This document shows positions 1 through 6,497 of a DNA stretch of 8,584 bases, piece after piece (position 1 is the first letter of the stretch; each line of letters opens with the position of its first letter). The position numbers and the translations under genes were made by a program. Below the pieces are notes generated by a model. It did no database searches, was not told where the DNA came from, and worked only from the letters and a program-made list of their open reading frames with translations. The DNA is from Bacteroidota bacterium (GTDB lineage: Bacteria > Bacteroidota > Ignavibacteria > T3Sed10-11): contig SKXH01000167.1 in assembly GCA_007128495.1 (NCBI GenBank), positions 1 through 8,584 of the forward strand, given 5' to 3'.

Positions 1-1
1 G

Positions 2-1255
2 TCTACAAATCCGACTTCGACGGTCATGTTTAAGGCATTGATAGCAGTTAAAGGACGTAATGCACTCGTTGCAAGTCCGCATCCGCGGGCGGCGAGATGC
101 ACGCGTGAAGCTATCCGGACCTTACAGGAAGCCGCAGAACATGAAGGAGCGCCGGCCGGTTTGCTTTCGTGTATGGAAACCGTATCAATTGAAGGGACCA
201 ATGAACTCATGCACCATCAACTTGTTGATGTGATCCTGGCAACCGGCTCTACCCCGATGGTTCGTGCAGCTTACAGCGCCGGGAAACCGGCATACGGTGT
301 CGGATCGGGTAACGTACCTGCATTCATCGAGCGCACGGCAAATGTCCGTAAAGCAGTAGCGGATATTATCTCCGGGAAAACATTCGATAACGGAACACTG
401 TGCTCCACCGAATCGGCGTTGATCTGCGACGCTCCGCTGCGCGATGAGGTGATGGCTGAGTGTAAAACCCGGGGCGGGCACTTCGTTACCGGTGATGACA
501 AAAACAAACTCGAACGTCTTATGTTCGATCAGCGCGGCGGTCTTAATCCGGATATGGTCGGTAAACCTGCTACCTTTATCGCGCATAAAGCCGGTATTAA
601 AGTACCGGCTGATACTCAAGTTCTTATCGCCGAATGTACATCGGTGGGAAAAGAAGAACCGCTCTCGCGTGAGAAACTCTCCCCCGTACTCTCGTTCTAC
701 GTTGACGACGGCTGGCTCGCGGGATGTCACCGCTGCATCGATCTTCTTAATTTCGGCGGTATCGGTCACACGATGGTAATCCATTCTGAAGATCAGGACA
801 TTATCATGAAATTTGCGCTTGAAAAGCCGGCGTTCAGGATACTTGTCAACACACAGGCAGCGCTCGGCGCGGTCGGGTATACAACCGGACTCGAACCTTC
901 GATGACACTCGGTCCGGGAACGATAGGCGGTTCGATAATTTCGGATAATGTTACGGCACGTCACCTTATTAATATTAAACGACTTGCCTACGAAACGCGT
1001 CCGTTTCTCACCGAATTCGAAAATAAGAAACCTCCGTTCCCCGAAAAGAAACCGGCTGTTACCGGTAACACAGAAACCGACTGGATTAAACAAATCGAGG
1101 AACGATTGTTGCAGCGTGCAGGAAATATTGCAACACCCGAACGCAAATCACAACCCGCACCCGGCAACGGGAAGAAACAGAAAGAATTCGGAAGCGGAAT
1201 TACCGAAAAGGATATCGCTAAAATCATTGACGAGTTTGCCCGTAAATACCGGTGA
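2..1255 (+). CDS. CoA-acylating aldehyde dehydrogenase, probably BMC-targeted (5' partial)
   Basis: The frame is open to the left edge, so the gene is truncated at its N-terminus. The first visible codons read STNPTSTVMFKALIAVKGRN, a motif that sits roughly 100-130 residues into AdhE/EutE/PduP-type enzymes. The ATG at 26 is therefore internal and is not the start. The family oxidises an aldehyde with NAD+ and CoA to acyl-CoA. Visible signatures, numbered from the Met at 26, are SPHPRA (17-22), LATGSTPMV (71-79), GVGSGNVPAF (91-100) and the catalytic Cys126 in FDNGTLCSTE (TGC at 401-403). The catalytic domain ends near residue 330. A Pro/Lys/Gly-rich tail follows, ending in the amphipathic helix ITEKDIAKIIDEFARKYR, which resembles a BMC encapsulation peptide. 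No shell gene is visible here, so the compartment assignment and the substrate (propionaldehyde, lactaldehyde, acetaldehyde) are inference. The stop overlaps the next gene's start. Confidence 0.9.
   Translation, partial: STNPTSTVMFKALIAVKGRNALVASPHPRAARCTREAIRTLQEAAEHEGAPAGLLSCMETVSIEGTNELMHHQLVDVILATGSTPMVRAAYSAGKPAYGVGSGNVPAFIERTANVRKAVADIISGKTFDNGTLCSTESALICDAPLRDEVMAECKTRGGHFVTGDDKNKLERLMFDQRGGLNPDMVGKPATFIAHKAGIKVPADTQVLIAECTSVGKEEPLSREKLSPVLSFYVDDGWLAGCHRCIDLLNFGGIGHTMVIHSEDQDIIMKFALEKPAFRILVNTQAALGAVGYTTGLEPSMTLGPGTIGGSIISDNVTARHLINIKRLAYETRPFLTEFENKKPPFPEKKPAVTGNTETDWIKQIEERLLQRAGNIATPERKSQPAPGNGKKQKEFGSGITEKDIAKIIDEFARKYR
1199..1252 (+). other. Candidate C-terminal encapsulation peptide of the aldehyde dehydrogenase
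   Basis: The last 18 residues (ITEKDIAKIIDEFARKYR) place Ile392, Ile397, Ile400, Ile401, Phe404 and Tyr408 on one face of a helix with charged residues on the other. They are joined to the catalytic domain by a low-complexity linker rich in Pro, Gly and Lys. Known BMC cargo enzymes carry this arrangement, a short amphipathic helix at one end after a variable linker, which binds shell proteins. The assignment rests on pattern only, since no shell protein gene is in view. Confidence 0.6.
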
Positions 1256-1872
1256 GTAAAACACGAGATTACAAGTACGTACCGCTTCCGAAATCATTCT
1301 ATGAAGTAACACCCGTACAGCTTGCCCGTAAACTGATCGGTACTCTGCTCATTCGCATCATCGATAACAAACCTTTAGTTGCCCGAATTGTCGAGGTTGA
1401 GGCATACGGCGGCCGCGATGATCCCGCATCACACGCCTACAGGGGTATGACCGGGCGAAACAAAGTCATGTTTAACAGCGGGGGATGTTCATACGTTTAT
1501 TTTACATACGGGATGCATTATTGTTTTAATGTAGTCGCCGGTAAAGGAAAGCAGGCCGGTGCAGTACTGATCCGCGCGGCGGAACCGCTTGAAGGTATCG
1601 ACCAGATGAAAAAGCACCGGAACAAAGAAAAACTTCACGATCTGCTCAGCGGTCCGGCGAAATTGTGTCAGGCATTTTTGATCGATAAAAGTTTGAATGG
1701 AATTACGCTCGATAAGCCGCCGCTTTTAATTACAAAAGAATCCATAAGGAAATCAGCACCGGAAATAATAACAACTCCACGAATCGGTATAAAAGCCGGC
1801 CTCAATAAGAAATGGCGTTTTATAGACGCAGAGAGCACATTTTTGTCGGCTCGGAGATCTCCTGATATTTAG
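1252..1872 (+). CDS. 3-methyladenine DNA glycosylase (AAG/MPG family)
   Basis: This 206-residue protein has the usual bacterial length for the Pur_DNA_glyco family. The family starts base excision repair by flipping out and removing alkylated purines, hypoxanthine and ethenoadenine. Family landmarks appear in order: IVEVEAYGG (46-54), DDPASHAYRGMTGRN (56-70), YVYFTYGMHYCFNVV (81-95), AVLIRAAEPLEG (104-115), LLSGPAKLCQAF (131-142) and TPRIGI (175-180). By comparison with human AAG, Glu50 would be the general base, Tyr52, His61 and Tyr83 the base-stacking pocket, and Arg108 the conserved active-site Arg. The start is a GTG that overlaps the preceding stop (GTGA). There is no Shine-Dalgarno, and the next in-frame ATG would delete the catalytic Glu. 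Translation is therefore probably coupled to the aldehyde dehydrogenase. The family is clear; the physiological reason for the pairing is not. Confidence 0.95.
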   Translation: MSKTRDYKYVPLPKSFYEVTPVQLARKLIGTLLIRIIDNKPLVARIVEVEAYGGRDDPASHAYRGMTGRNKVMFNSGGCSYVYFTYGMHYCFNVVAGKGKQAGAVLIRAAEPLEGIDQMKKHRNKEKLHDLLSGPAKLCQAFLIDKSLNGITLDKPPLLITKESIRKSAPEIITTPRIGIKAGLNKKWRFIDAESTFLSARRSPDI

Positions 1873-1878
1873 TTGCAA

Positions 1879-1907
1879 TTGTTCATAAGTATTATTTCCT
1901 TTATATT
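1879..1907 (+). promoter_or_regulatory. Candidate sigma70-like promoter for hicBA
   Basis: TTGTTC (1879-1884) and TATATT (1902-1907) are separated by 17 bp in the AT-rich gap before the HicB-like gene. The -10 fits the consensus well and the -35 only weakly. Transcription would start near 1914, giving a leader of about 25 nt that contains the AAGGAG. Other AT-rich registers are possible. Confidence 0.3.
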
Positions 1908-1925
1908 ATAAGTTTTTCACTAATC

Positions 1926-1931
1926 AAGGAG
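1926..1931 (+). promoter_or_regulatory. Shine-Dalgarno of hicB-like gene
   Basis: The sequence CAAGGAG precedes the ATG at 1940 with a spacer of about 8 nt. It is the clearest Shine-Dalgarno in the window and fixes the antitoxin start. Most other genes here have weak or no matches. Confidence 0.75.
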
Positions 1932-1939
1932 CCCAAACA

Positions 1940-2134
1940 ATGAAATATAAAGTAAATATTAAAGAAAGTGACGGGGAGTATGCTGCCTGGGTTCCCGGTT
2001 TACCCGGTTGCTGGTCGCAGGGTAAAACGGAAGAGGAGGCATTGGAGAATATCAAAGATGCGATTGAATCGTATTTGGAGACTGTTGAGCTATTAAGTAA
2101 AGAAGATAAATCACACTACGTTGAAGTCGGATAA
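1940..2134 (+). CDS. hicB: HicB-like antitoxin
   Basis: This 64-residue protein is a short HicB-family antitoxin. The partially formed RNase-H-like fold is recognisable from MKYKVNIKESDGEYAAWVPGL, then PGCWSQGKTEEEALENIKDA (residues 22-41) and an amphipathic helix, ESYLETVELLSKE. The GCxSQGxTxEEALxNIxxAI pattern is the family signature. HicB normally binds HicA and masks its catalytic His. No separate C-terminal DNA-binding domain is present, as is usual for short HicB proteins, so any autoregulation would need another factor. The AAGGAG upstream supports the start. The toxin frame begins 3 nt after the stop, in the antitoxin-first order seen in many hicBA loci. Its partner appears truncated, so the antitoxin may be a remnant or may act against another HicA in the cell. 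Confidence 0.85.
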   Translation: MKYKVNIKESDGEYAAWVPGLPGCWSQGKTEEEALENIKDAIESYLETVELLSKEDKSHYVEVG

Positions 2135-2137
2135 TCT

Positions 2138-2377
2138 ATGCCTAAACTCCCGGGTATCAACCATCAACGGGCGGTTAAAGCTTTCAAAAAAGCGGGCTTT
2201 TGGATTGCACGACAAAGCAAGCATATCACTATGACTGACGGAAAACGCATCATAACCATCCCAAGATCAAATCCCATCAATTCATTTACAATAATTAATT
2301 ATAGAATTTATACTTCCCTACTTTCCTCTTCTCCCGGGTTTAGCGATCTTCGGAATTTCAATCCCCTCACGTGTTAA
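2138..2377 (+). CDS. hicA: HicA-like toxin with foreign C-terminus, probably inactive remnant
   Basis: Residues 1-51 (MPKLPGINHQRAVKAFKKAG through PRSNPINSFT) match the HicA mRNA-interferase fold: helix 1, then three strands including QSKHITM with the catalytic His29, then the TIPR-NP turn. In typical HicA proteins this turn is followed by a stretch like MGGIxRDAGLTxEEFxxLL that forms the last helix. Here it is replaced from codon 52 (nt 2291) by unrelated residues (IINYRIYTSLLSS...). The final 60 nt of the frame are antisense to the end of uvrA. No in-frame or frameshifted continuation of the missing helix is visible. I infer a 3' deletion next to uvrA that left an open but chimeric frame. 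The toxin is probably non-functional, although the catalytic His remains. It could also be annotated as a pseudogene spanning roughly 2138-2290. Confidence 0.65.
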   Translation: MPKLPGINHQRAVKAFKKAGFWIARQSKHITMTDGKRIITIPRSNPINSFTIINYRIYTSLLSSSPGFSDLRNFNPLTC

Positions 2378-5203
2378 CTCTCCTTTTAGAAATTGTCCGG
2401 TATACGATTCGGGTATTGCCGCTACCTCTTCGGGCGATCCCTCCGCAACGAGATATCCTCCCTCGGCACCTCCTTCGGGGCCCAGATCGATTATATGATC
2501 TGCCACTTTGATGACATCGAGATTATGTTCGATGACAATGACCGTATTCCCCTTATCCACCAGCTTATTCAAAACCGAGAGCAGCATGCGAACATCCTCA
2601 AAATGCAGTCCTGTCGTCGGCTCGTCGAGGATATAAAGTGTATTGCCGGTGCCGACTTTCGATAATTCTGTCGAGAGCTTTACACGCTGTGCCTCACCAC
2701 CCGACAATGTTGTTGCCTGCTGACCGAGCCGGATATAACCAAGGCCAACATCATAAAGCGTCTGAAGTTTGCGTTTGATACGCGGCAATTCACTGAAAAA
2801 TTCAAGCGCTTCGGAAACGGTCATCTGCAGAACGTCTGCGATAGATTTATTCTTAAACGTCACATCAAGGGTTTCGCGGTTATACCGCTTACCGCGGCAT
2901 GCGTCGCAGGTAACATACACATCGGGCAGAAAATTCATCTCGATCTTACGTACACCGTCGCCTTCACACTCCTCACATCGACCTCCTTTCACATTGAAAC
3001 TAAATCTGCCCGGTTTATATCCACGAAGCTTAGCTTCGGGAAGTTGTGCATAGAGATCACGGATAATCGTAAATAAACCGGTATAAGTTGCGGGATTAGA
3101 GCGCGGCGTGCGTCCGATAGGCGATTGATCGATCTCGATCACCTTATCGATATTCTCAATCCCTTCGATTTTCTTATGGGGCAACGAAACAGTTACCGAC
3201 CGGTAAACAGCTTTCGCAAGTTCTGGATAAAGAGTTTCATTTATGAGCGAAGACTTGCCCGAACCGCTGACACCGGTTACACAGATAAATTTACCGAGCG
3301 GAATAGATACATCGATCTTTTTCAGGTTATTCCCCGAAGCTCCGGCAACGGTAAGCGATTCCCCATTTCCTTCCCGCCTCTGCCGGGGTATCTCAATTTT
3401 TTTTACACCCCGGAGATATTCCATTGTAAGCGAGCGTCCGTTCACCGAAGCGGGATTTCCGCTGCTGACCAGAAAACCGCCGTGTTCACCCGCCCCCGGC
3501 CCGAGATCGATAATATGATCGGCGCTTTCTATCATCTCCCGGTCGTGTTCTACAACGATAATAGTATTTCCGAGGTCGCGCAACTCCCGCAGTGAACCGA
3601 TTAATTTAATGTTATCGCGCTGATGCAAACCAATGCTCGGTTCGTCGAGAATATACATCACACCGACAAGTTGTGAACCGATCTGTGTAGCAAGTCGTAT
3701 ACGCTGTGATTCACCGCCCGACAAGGTACGCGCCGACCGGTCGAGTGTCAGATATCCCAATCCAACATTTAAAAGAAACGTTAAGCGGTCGTTTATTTCT
3801 TTTAAGATCTGTGTTGCAATTCTTGTTTGCCGTTCAGTGAGTTCGATATGCTGAAAGAATCTTTGTGCATCAACAATATGCATCTGCACTATATCGGCAA
3901 TGGTAAAATCGAATCCGGTCTTTTGATCTTTTATTAAAACAGCAAGACTTTCCTTCCGCAATCGTCCTCCTTTGCAGGTTTCACACATCCGCGTCGACAT
4001 AAACGACTCTACCCATTCGCGGATATTCCCGGAACTGGTTTCTTCGAAATAACTCCGTAACATCTCAAAGATTCCTGCAAAGCGGTGGCGGTAGGTTACC
4101 GAACGCCCGGTCGAATACTTATATTGCACATCGAACCGTTCATCCCCCGCACCATACAATAAGGTTTGATACTGTTTGTTGGTTAACTTTTTGATAGGTG
4201 TATCAAAATCGATCTTGAGCGCTTTTGCAACAGCCCGCACCTGACTGTACAACCAGGTAGACCGCGGCTTACCGAGCGCAGCAATACCGCCTTCACTAAT
4301 ACTTTTCGACGGATCGGGTATGATGAGCGACAAATCGAATTCCTGCTTTCGTCCCAATCCCTCGCACGCCTCACACCAGCCATACGGGGAATTAAAGCTG
4401 AACGAGTTCGGGGCCGGTTCGGGATAACTAATACCACAAGTATCGCATGCGAAATGCCGGCTGAAAATTCGATCATCGTTGCCGTCGCTCATTATAAGCA
4501 CTCCGTTGCCGTATTCCAACGCGACCTCAACCGAATCGGCGAGCCGTGACCGGGATTTTTCCGTTGGTGTAAGCCGGTCGATAACGATTTCAATGTCGTG
4601 GATTTGGTACCGGTTCGCCTTCATTCCGGGAATAATGTCCTTCACCTTTCCGTCGATGCGTACACGCAGGAATCCCTCTTTTCTTATCTGCTCAAACAAC
4701 TCACGGTAATGCCCCTTTCGTCCCCGTACAACCGGACCGAGAATCATAACCGGCTTCCCCTTCGCCGTCGAAATAATATTATCGATGATCTGGTCGACCG
4801 TTTGCTTTTTGACAGGTTTACGGCACCTGTAGCAATGCTGCACGCCGGCGCGGGCATACAATAACCGGAGGTAATCGTAGATTTCGGTTACCGTGCCGAC
4901 CGTAGAGCGGGGGTTATGGGCGACGGATTTTTGTTCAATCGATATGGACGGACTGAGCCCCTCGATATAATCAACATCCGGTTTCTCCATAATACCCACA
5001 AACTGACGTGCGTATGCGGACATCGTTTCAACGTACCGGCGCTGTCCTTCGGCATACACCGTATCGAAGGCAAGGGATGATTTCCCCGATCCCGAAAGGC
5101 CCGTAATCACAATGAGATTTTCGCGGGGAATATCAATATCGATATTTTTCAAGTTATGTTCACGCGCACCACGGATGATGATCGCGTTATTTTGTCCGTC
5201 CAT
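2318..5203 (-). CDS. uvrA: UvrA, excinuclease ABC subunit A
   Basis: This 961-residue protein is full length for UvrA, the dimeric ATPase that recognises bulky DNA lesions and loads UvrB in nucleotide excision repair. It has two ABC cassettes, each split by insertions. The first has Walker A GLSGSGKSS (35-43), signature LSGGESQR (494-501) and Walker B YILDEP (517-522). The second has GVSGSGKSS (644-652), LSGGEAQR (833-840) and YILDEP (857-862). Cysteine pairs at 253/256 with 277/280 and at 743/746 with 766/769 are the expected zinc modules. Further CxxC pairs lie at 124/127 and 407/410. The DNA-binding motif region (GRTPRSNPATYTG, 697-709) is intact. The ATG at 5203 gives the conserved N-terminus (IIIRGAREHNLKNI) and has no strong Shine-Dalgarno. 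The gene stands alone and converges on hicBA. No clear intrinsic terminator follows the stop. Confidence 0.98.
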   Translation of the reverse strand: MDGQNNAIIIRGAREHNLKNIDIDIPRENLIVITGLSGSGKSSLAFDTVYAEGQRRYVETMSAYARQFVGIMEKPDVDYIEGLSPSISIEQKSVAHNPRSTVGTVTEIYDYLRLLYARAGVQHCYRCRKPVKKQTVDQIIDNIISTAKGKPVMILGPVVRGRKGHYRELFEQIRKEGFLRVRIDGKVKDIIPGMKANRYQIHDIEIVIDRLTPTEKSRSRLADSVEVALEYGNGVLIMSDGNDDRIFSRHFACDTCGISYPEPAPNSFSFNSPYGWCEACEGLGRKQEFDLSLIIPDPSKSISEGGIAALGKPRSTWLYSQVRAVAKALKIDFDTPIKKLTNKQYQTLLYGAGDERFDVQYKYSTGRSVTYRHRFAGIFEMLRSYFEETSSGNIREWVESFMSTRMCETCKGGRLRKESLAVLIKDQKTGFDFTIADIVQMHIVDAQRFFQHIELTERQTRIATQILKEINDRLTFLLNVGLGYLTLDRSARTLSGGESQRIRLATQIGSQLVGVMYILDEPSIGLHQRDNIKLIGSLRELRDLGNTIIVVEHDREMIESADHIIDLGPGAGEHGGFLVSSGNPASVNGRSLTMEYLRGVKKIEIPRQRREGNGESLTVAGASGNNLKKIDVSIPLGKFICVTGVSGSGKSSLINETLYPELAKAVYRSVTVSLPHKKIEGIENIDKVIEIDQSPIGRTPRSNPATYTGLFTIIRDLYAQLPEAKLRGYKPGRFSFNVKGGRCEECEGDGVRKIEMNFLPDVYVTCDACRGKRYNRETLDVTFKNKSIADVLQMTVSEALEFFSELPRIKRKLQTLYDVGLGYIRLGQQATTLSGGEAQRVKLSTELSKVGTGNTLYILDEPTTGLHFEDVRMLLSVLNKLVDKGNTVIVIEHNLDVIKVADHIIDLGPEGGAEGGYLVAEGSPEEVAAIPESYTGQFLKGELTREGIEIPKIAKPGRRGK

Positions 5204-5204
5204 A

Positions 5205-5238
5205 ATAGGTTCTCTAAACTACCTGATCAATAACCTAT
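5205..5238 (-). promoter_or_regulatory. Inverted repeat immediately upstream of the uvrA start
   Basis: ATAGGTT (5205-5211) and AACCTAT (5232-5238) are perfect 7-bp arms around a 20-nt spacer. In the uvrA transcript the hairpin would end one nucleotide before the ATG and leave the weak AGAGA ribosome-binding region in the loop. It could act as a translational control element or as part of a DNA operator. Confidence 0.4.
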
Positions 5239-5260
5239 CAAATTAGACAAATTTTAGGTT
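5232..5260 (-). promoter_or_regulatory. Second inverted repeat sharing the AACCTAT arm
   Basis: On the minus strand this reads AACCTA, AAATT, a TGTCT loop, AATTT, a GA bulge, then TAGGTT. That gives a 6-bp outer and a 5-bp inner stem. The arm at 5232-5237 is also the arm used by the inverted repeat next to the uvrA start, so the two structures exclude each other. The distal arm overlaps the -10 of the candidate uvrA promoter, which makes an operator the simplest reading. Confidence 0.4.
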
Positions 5261-5284
5261 AAATTCAATTTGGCGGATTTTCAA
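5256..5284 (-). promoter_or_regulatory. Candidate uvrA promoter
   Basis: On the minus strand TTGAAA (5284-5279) and TAACCT (5261-5256) are separated by 17 bp. The -35 matches the sigma70 consensus at five of six positions. The -10 keeps the most conserved T, A and final T. Transcription would start near 5249, giving a leader of about 46 nt. Confidence 0.35.
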
Positions 5285-5356
5285 TTCTCTCTTTTTCTTA
5301 GTAAATTAATCCGTGAAACTGTTGGCCTCTAAATATTTATACTAAAAACTCATACC

Positions 5357-5914
5357 ATGAAATCTAAACTCTACCCGGAATTTTTAAAAGGCGAAAAGAT
5401 CTATCTCAGGGCATATACAGAAGGTGACGAGGAAGTTATTGCACGTATAGAAAACCATCCGGCCCCGCGCCAGACATTATTCTATGCCATACCAACCACA
5501 CTGGAACAACAGCGGGAGAAAATCAACCAGCTTGTTGCAGATCATTCTTCAATTCATTTCACTATTTGCCGGAACGAAGACGATGAACCGATCGGGCAAA
5601 CCGCGCTGGTCCGGATAGATTGGACCGGACGTGCTGCTATATTTTATATCGGTATAGCAGATAAGGTCAACTGGAATAAAGGATACGGTAAAGAGACAAC
5701 CGCTTTGATTCTCGAATACGTATTTAACACACTGAACCTCAATAGAATACAACTTCACGTGGCAGTCGAAAACGAAGCAGCGGTCAAGGTTTATCAAAAA
5801 ACCGGGTTTACCATCGAAGGGACCTTACGTGAAGCAATGTATCACGATGGCAGATATTGTGATTTCTATGTAATGGGGATACTGAGAAGCGAATGGGAAA
5901 AGCGGGATACGTGA
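5357..5914 (+). CDS. GNAT family N-acetyltransferase (RimJ/RimL/SpeG-like)
   Basis: This 185-residue single-domain acetyltransferase belongs to the Acetyltransf_3 type. The opening LKGEKIYLRAYTEGDEE (residues 10-26) is typical of the RimJ/RimL/SpeG group. The acetyl-CoA loop is WNKGYGKE (106-113), followed by the helix TTALILEYVF. The C-terminal half contains RIQLHVAVENEAAVKVYQ (130-147) and KTGFTIEGTLREAMYHDGRY (148-167), the usual Asn and xGF elements of the fold. The enzyme transfers acetyl from acetyl-CoA to an amine. Sequence alone cannot separate a ribosomal-protein N-terminus, a polyamine or an antibiotic as substrate. It is transcribed divergently from uvrA. No clear Shine-Dalgarno precedes the ATG, and the stop lies 4 nt from the stop of the convergent HAD gene. 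Confidence 0.9.
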   Translation: MKSKLYPEFLKGEKIYLRAYTEGDEEVIARIENHPAPRQTLFYAIPTTLEQQREKINQLVADHSSIHFTICRNEDDEPIGQTALVRIDWTGRAAIFYIGIADKVNWNKGYGKETTALILEYVFNTLNLNRIQLHVAVENEAAVKVYQKTGFTIEGTLREAMYHDGRYCDFYVMGILRSEWEKRDT

Positions 5915-5918
5915 TCTA

Positions 5919-6425
5919 TTACGACGATCCTGAATGGACTGCACTATATTGTAACACCTCCAGCGCTTTTTGATATGCTTCATCCGTACCGAATCCGTAT
6001 TGATACGTTGTTTTTACAATATGATCCCGCGGTATTCCATCCAGATCCGGATAGTCGCAATCATCTATCACGAGGTAGTTTTCAACAGAAGGATTTTCCG
6101 AGAGCCACTTCAGAATTTCTTTGCCGCGCCTGCCGTGTAATGATTTATTATTCATCACAACCGGTGTCACCCCTATAATCGGCGGTTCGACCACTCCGCC
6201 AACTTTGAGGATCGTACTTAACTGCTGGATCGAGTTATTGAGCCGCAATGATGAACTAATCACGATACGTGCATCCGTTTCATCAAGTAATAGATTTAGA
6301 TTCCGAACTGCGGCTTTATCAAATCCGTAATTGTTTTCCGGTGGTCCGAAGAAATCAAATGTTCCGTTGCTTATGGCATCGGCCGTTCTCAAAACCCCGT
6401 CTATATCGAGAAAAATAACTTTCAT
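5919..6425 (-). CDS. HAD-family hydrolase of the 'Swiss Army Knife RNA repair' type
   Basis: This 168-residue protein carries the four HAD phosphatase motifs: FLDIDGVL with Asp7 (nucleophile) and Asp9; VISSSLR (55-61) as motif II; RRGKEILKWL (99-108) with the motif III basic residue; and VIDDCD (119-124) as motif IV. The layout, with IIGVTP (83-88) before the RG-KEI-WL segment, fits the HAD_SAK_2 family. That family was named from fusions to RNA-repair proteins but also occurs alone, as here. Activity would be removal of phosphate, possibly from a nucleic-acid end; the substrate is unknown. I chose the ATG at 6425 because a GAGG lies 7 nt upstream. A TTG two codons earlier would be only 1 nt from that GAGG. 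The final residues (SAVHSGSS) look unstructured. There is no cap domain, so the protein may act on large substrates. Confidence 0.8.
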   Translation of the reverse strand: MKVIFLDIDGVLRTADAISNGTFDFFGPPENNYGFDKAAVRNLNLLLDETDARIVISSSLRLNNSIQQLSTILKVGGVVEPPIIGVTPVVMNNKSLHGRRGKEILKWLSENPSVENYLVIDDCDYPDLDGIPRDHIVKTTYQYGFGTDEAYQKALEVLQYSAVHSGSS

Positions 6426-6432
6426 TACCAAA

Positions 6433-6436
6433 CCTC
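6433..6436 (-). promoter_or_regulatory. Shine-Dalgarno deciding the HAD gene start
   Basis: On the minus strand GAGG sits 7 nt before the ATG at 6425. This is a normal spacing and favours that ATG over the TTG at 6431. Confidence 0.55.
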
Positions 6437-6463
6437 ATTTGTCGATAGATTCGTCTGTACATT

Positions 6464-6494
6464 TTTATAACATGTTGTGCAAAAAACAGGCCAA
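6464..6494 (-). promoter_or_regulatory. Candidate promoter of the HAD gene
   Basis: On the minus strand TATAAA (6469-6464) lies 19 bp downstream of TTGGCC (6494-6489), followed by about 30 nt of leader to the ATG. The -10 is good, the -35 is poor and the spacing is long, so this is a weak call. Confidence 0.25.
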
Positions 6495-6497
6495 AAA

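Noticed and set aside
26..28. ATG as the start of the aldehyde dehydrogenase
   Set aside because: Conserved family residues (NPTST) lie upstream in the same open frame up to the window edge, so this Met is internal.
185..1093. Long open frame on the minus strand opposite the aldehyde dehydrogenase
   Set aside because: The plus frame has unmistakable family motifs throughout. The antisense translation is rich in Arg, Phe and Cys with no recognisable domain, as expected of a shadow frame.
1873..2377. hicBA as part of a larger mobile element or integron cassette
   Set aside because: No integrase, transposase, terminal repeats or attC-like site flank it. It is most simply a single acquired or decaying toxin-antitoxin pair.
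3125..3595. 156-codon plus-strand frame inside uvrA
   Set aside because: It is antisense to conserved UvrA domains, has no recognisable motif and has no ribosome binding site.
5315..5343. Possible promoter for the GNAT gene with TATACT at 5338-5343
   Set aside because: The -10 is good, but no acceptable -35 lies 16-18 bp upstream and the implied leader would be only about 7 nt.
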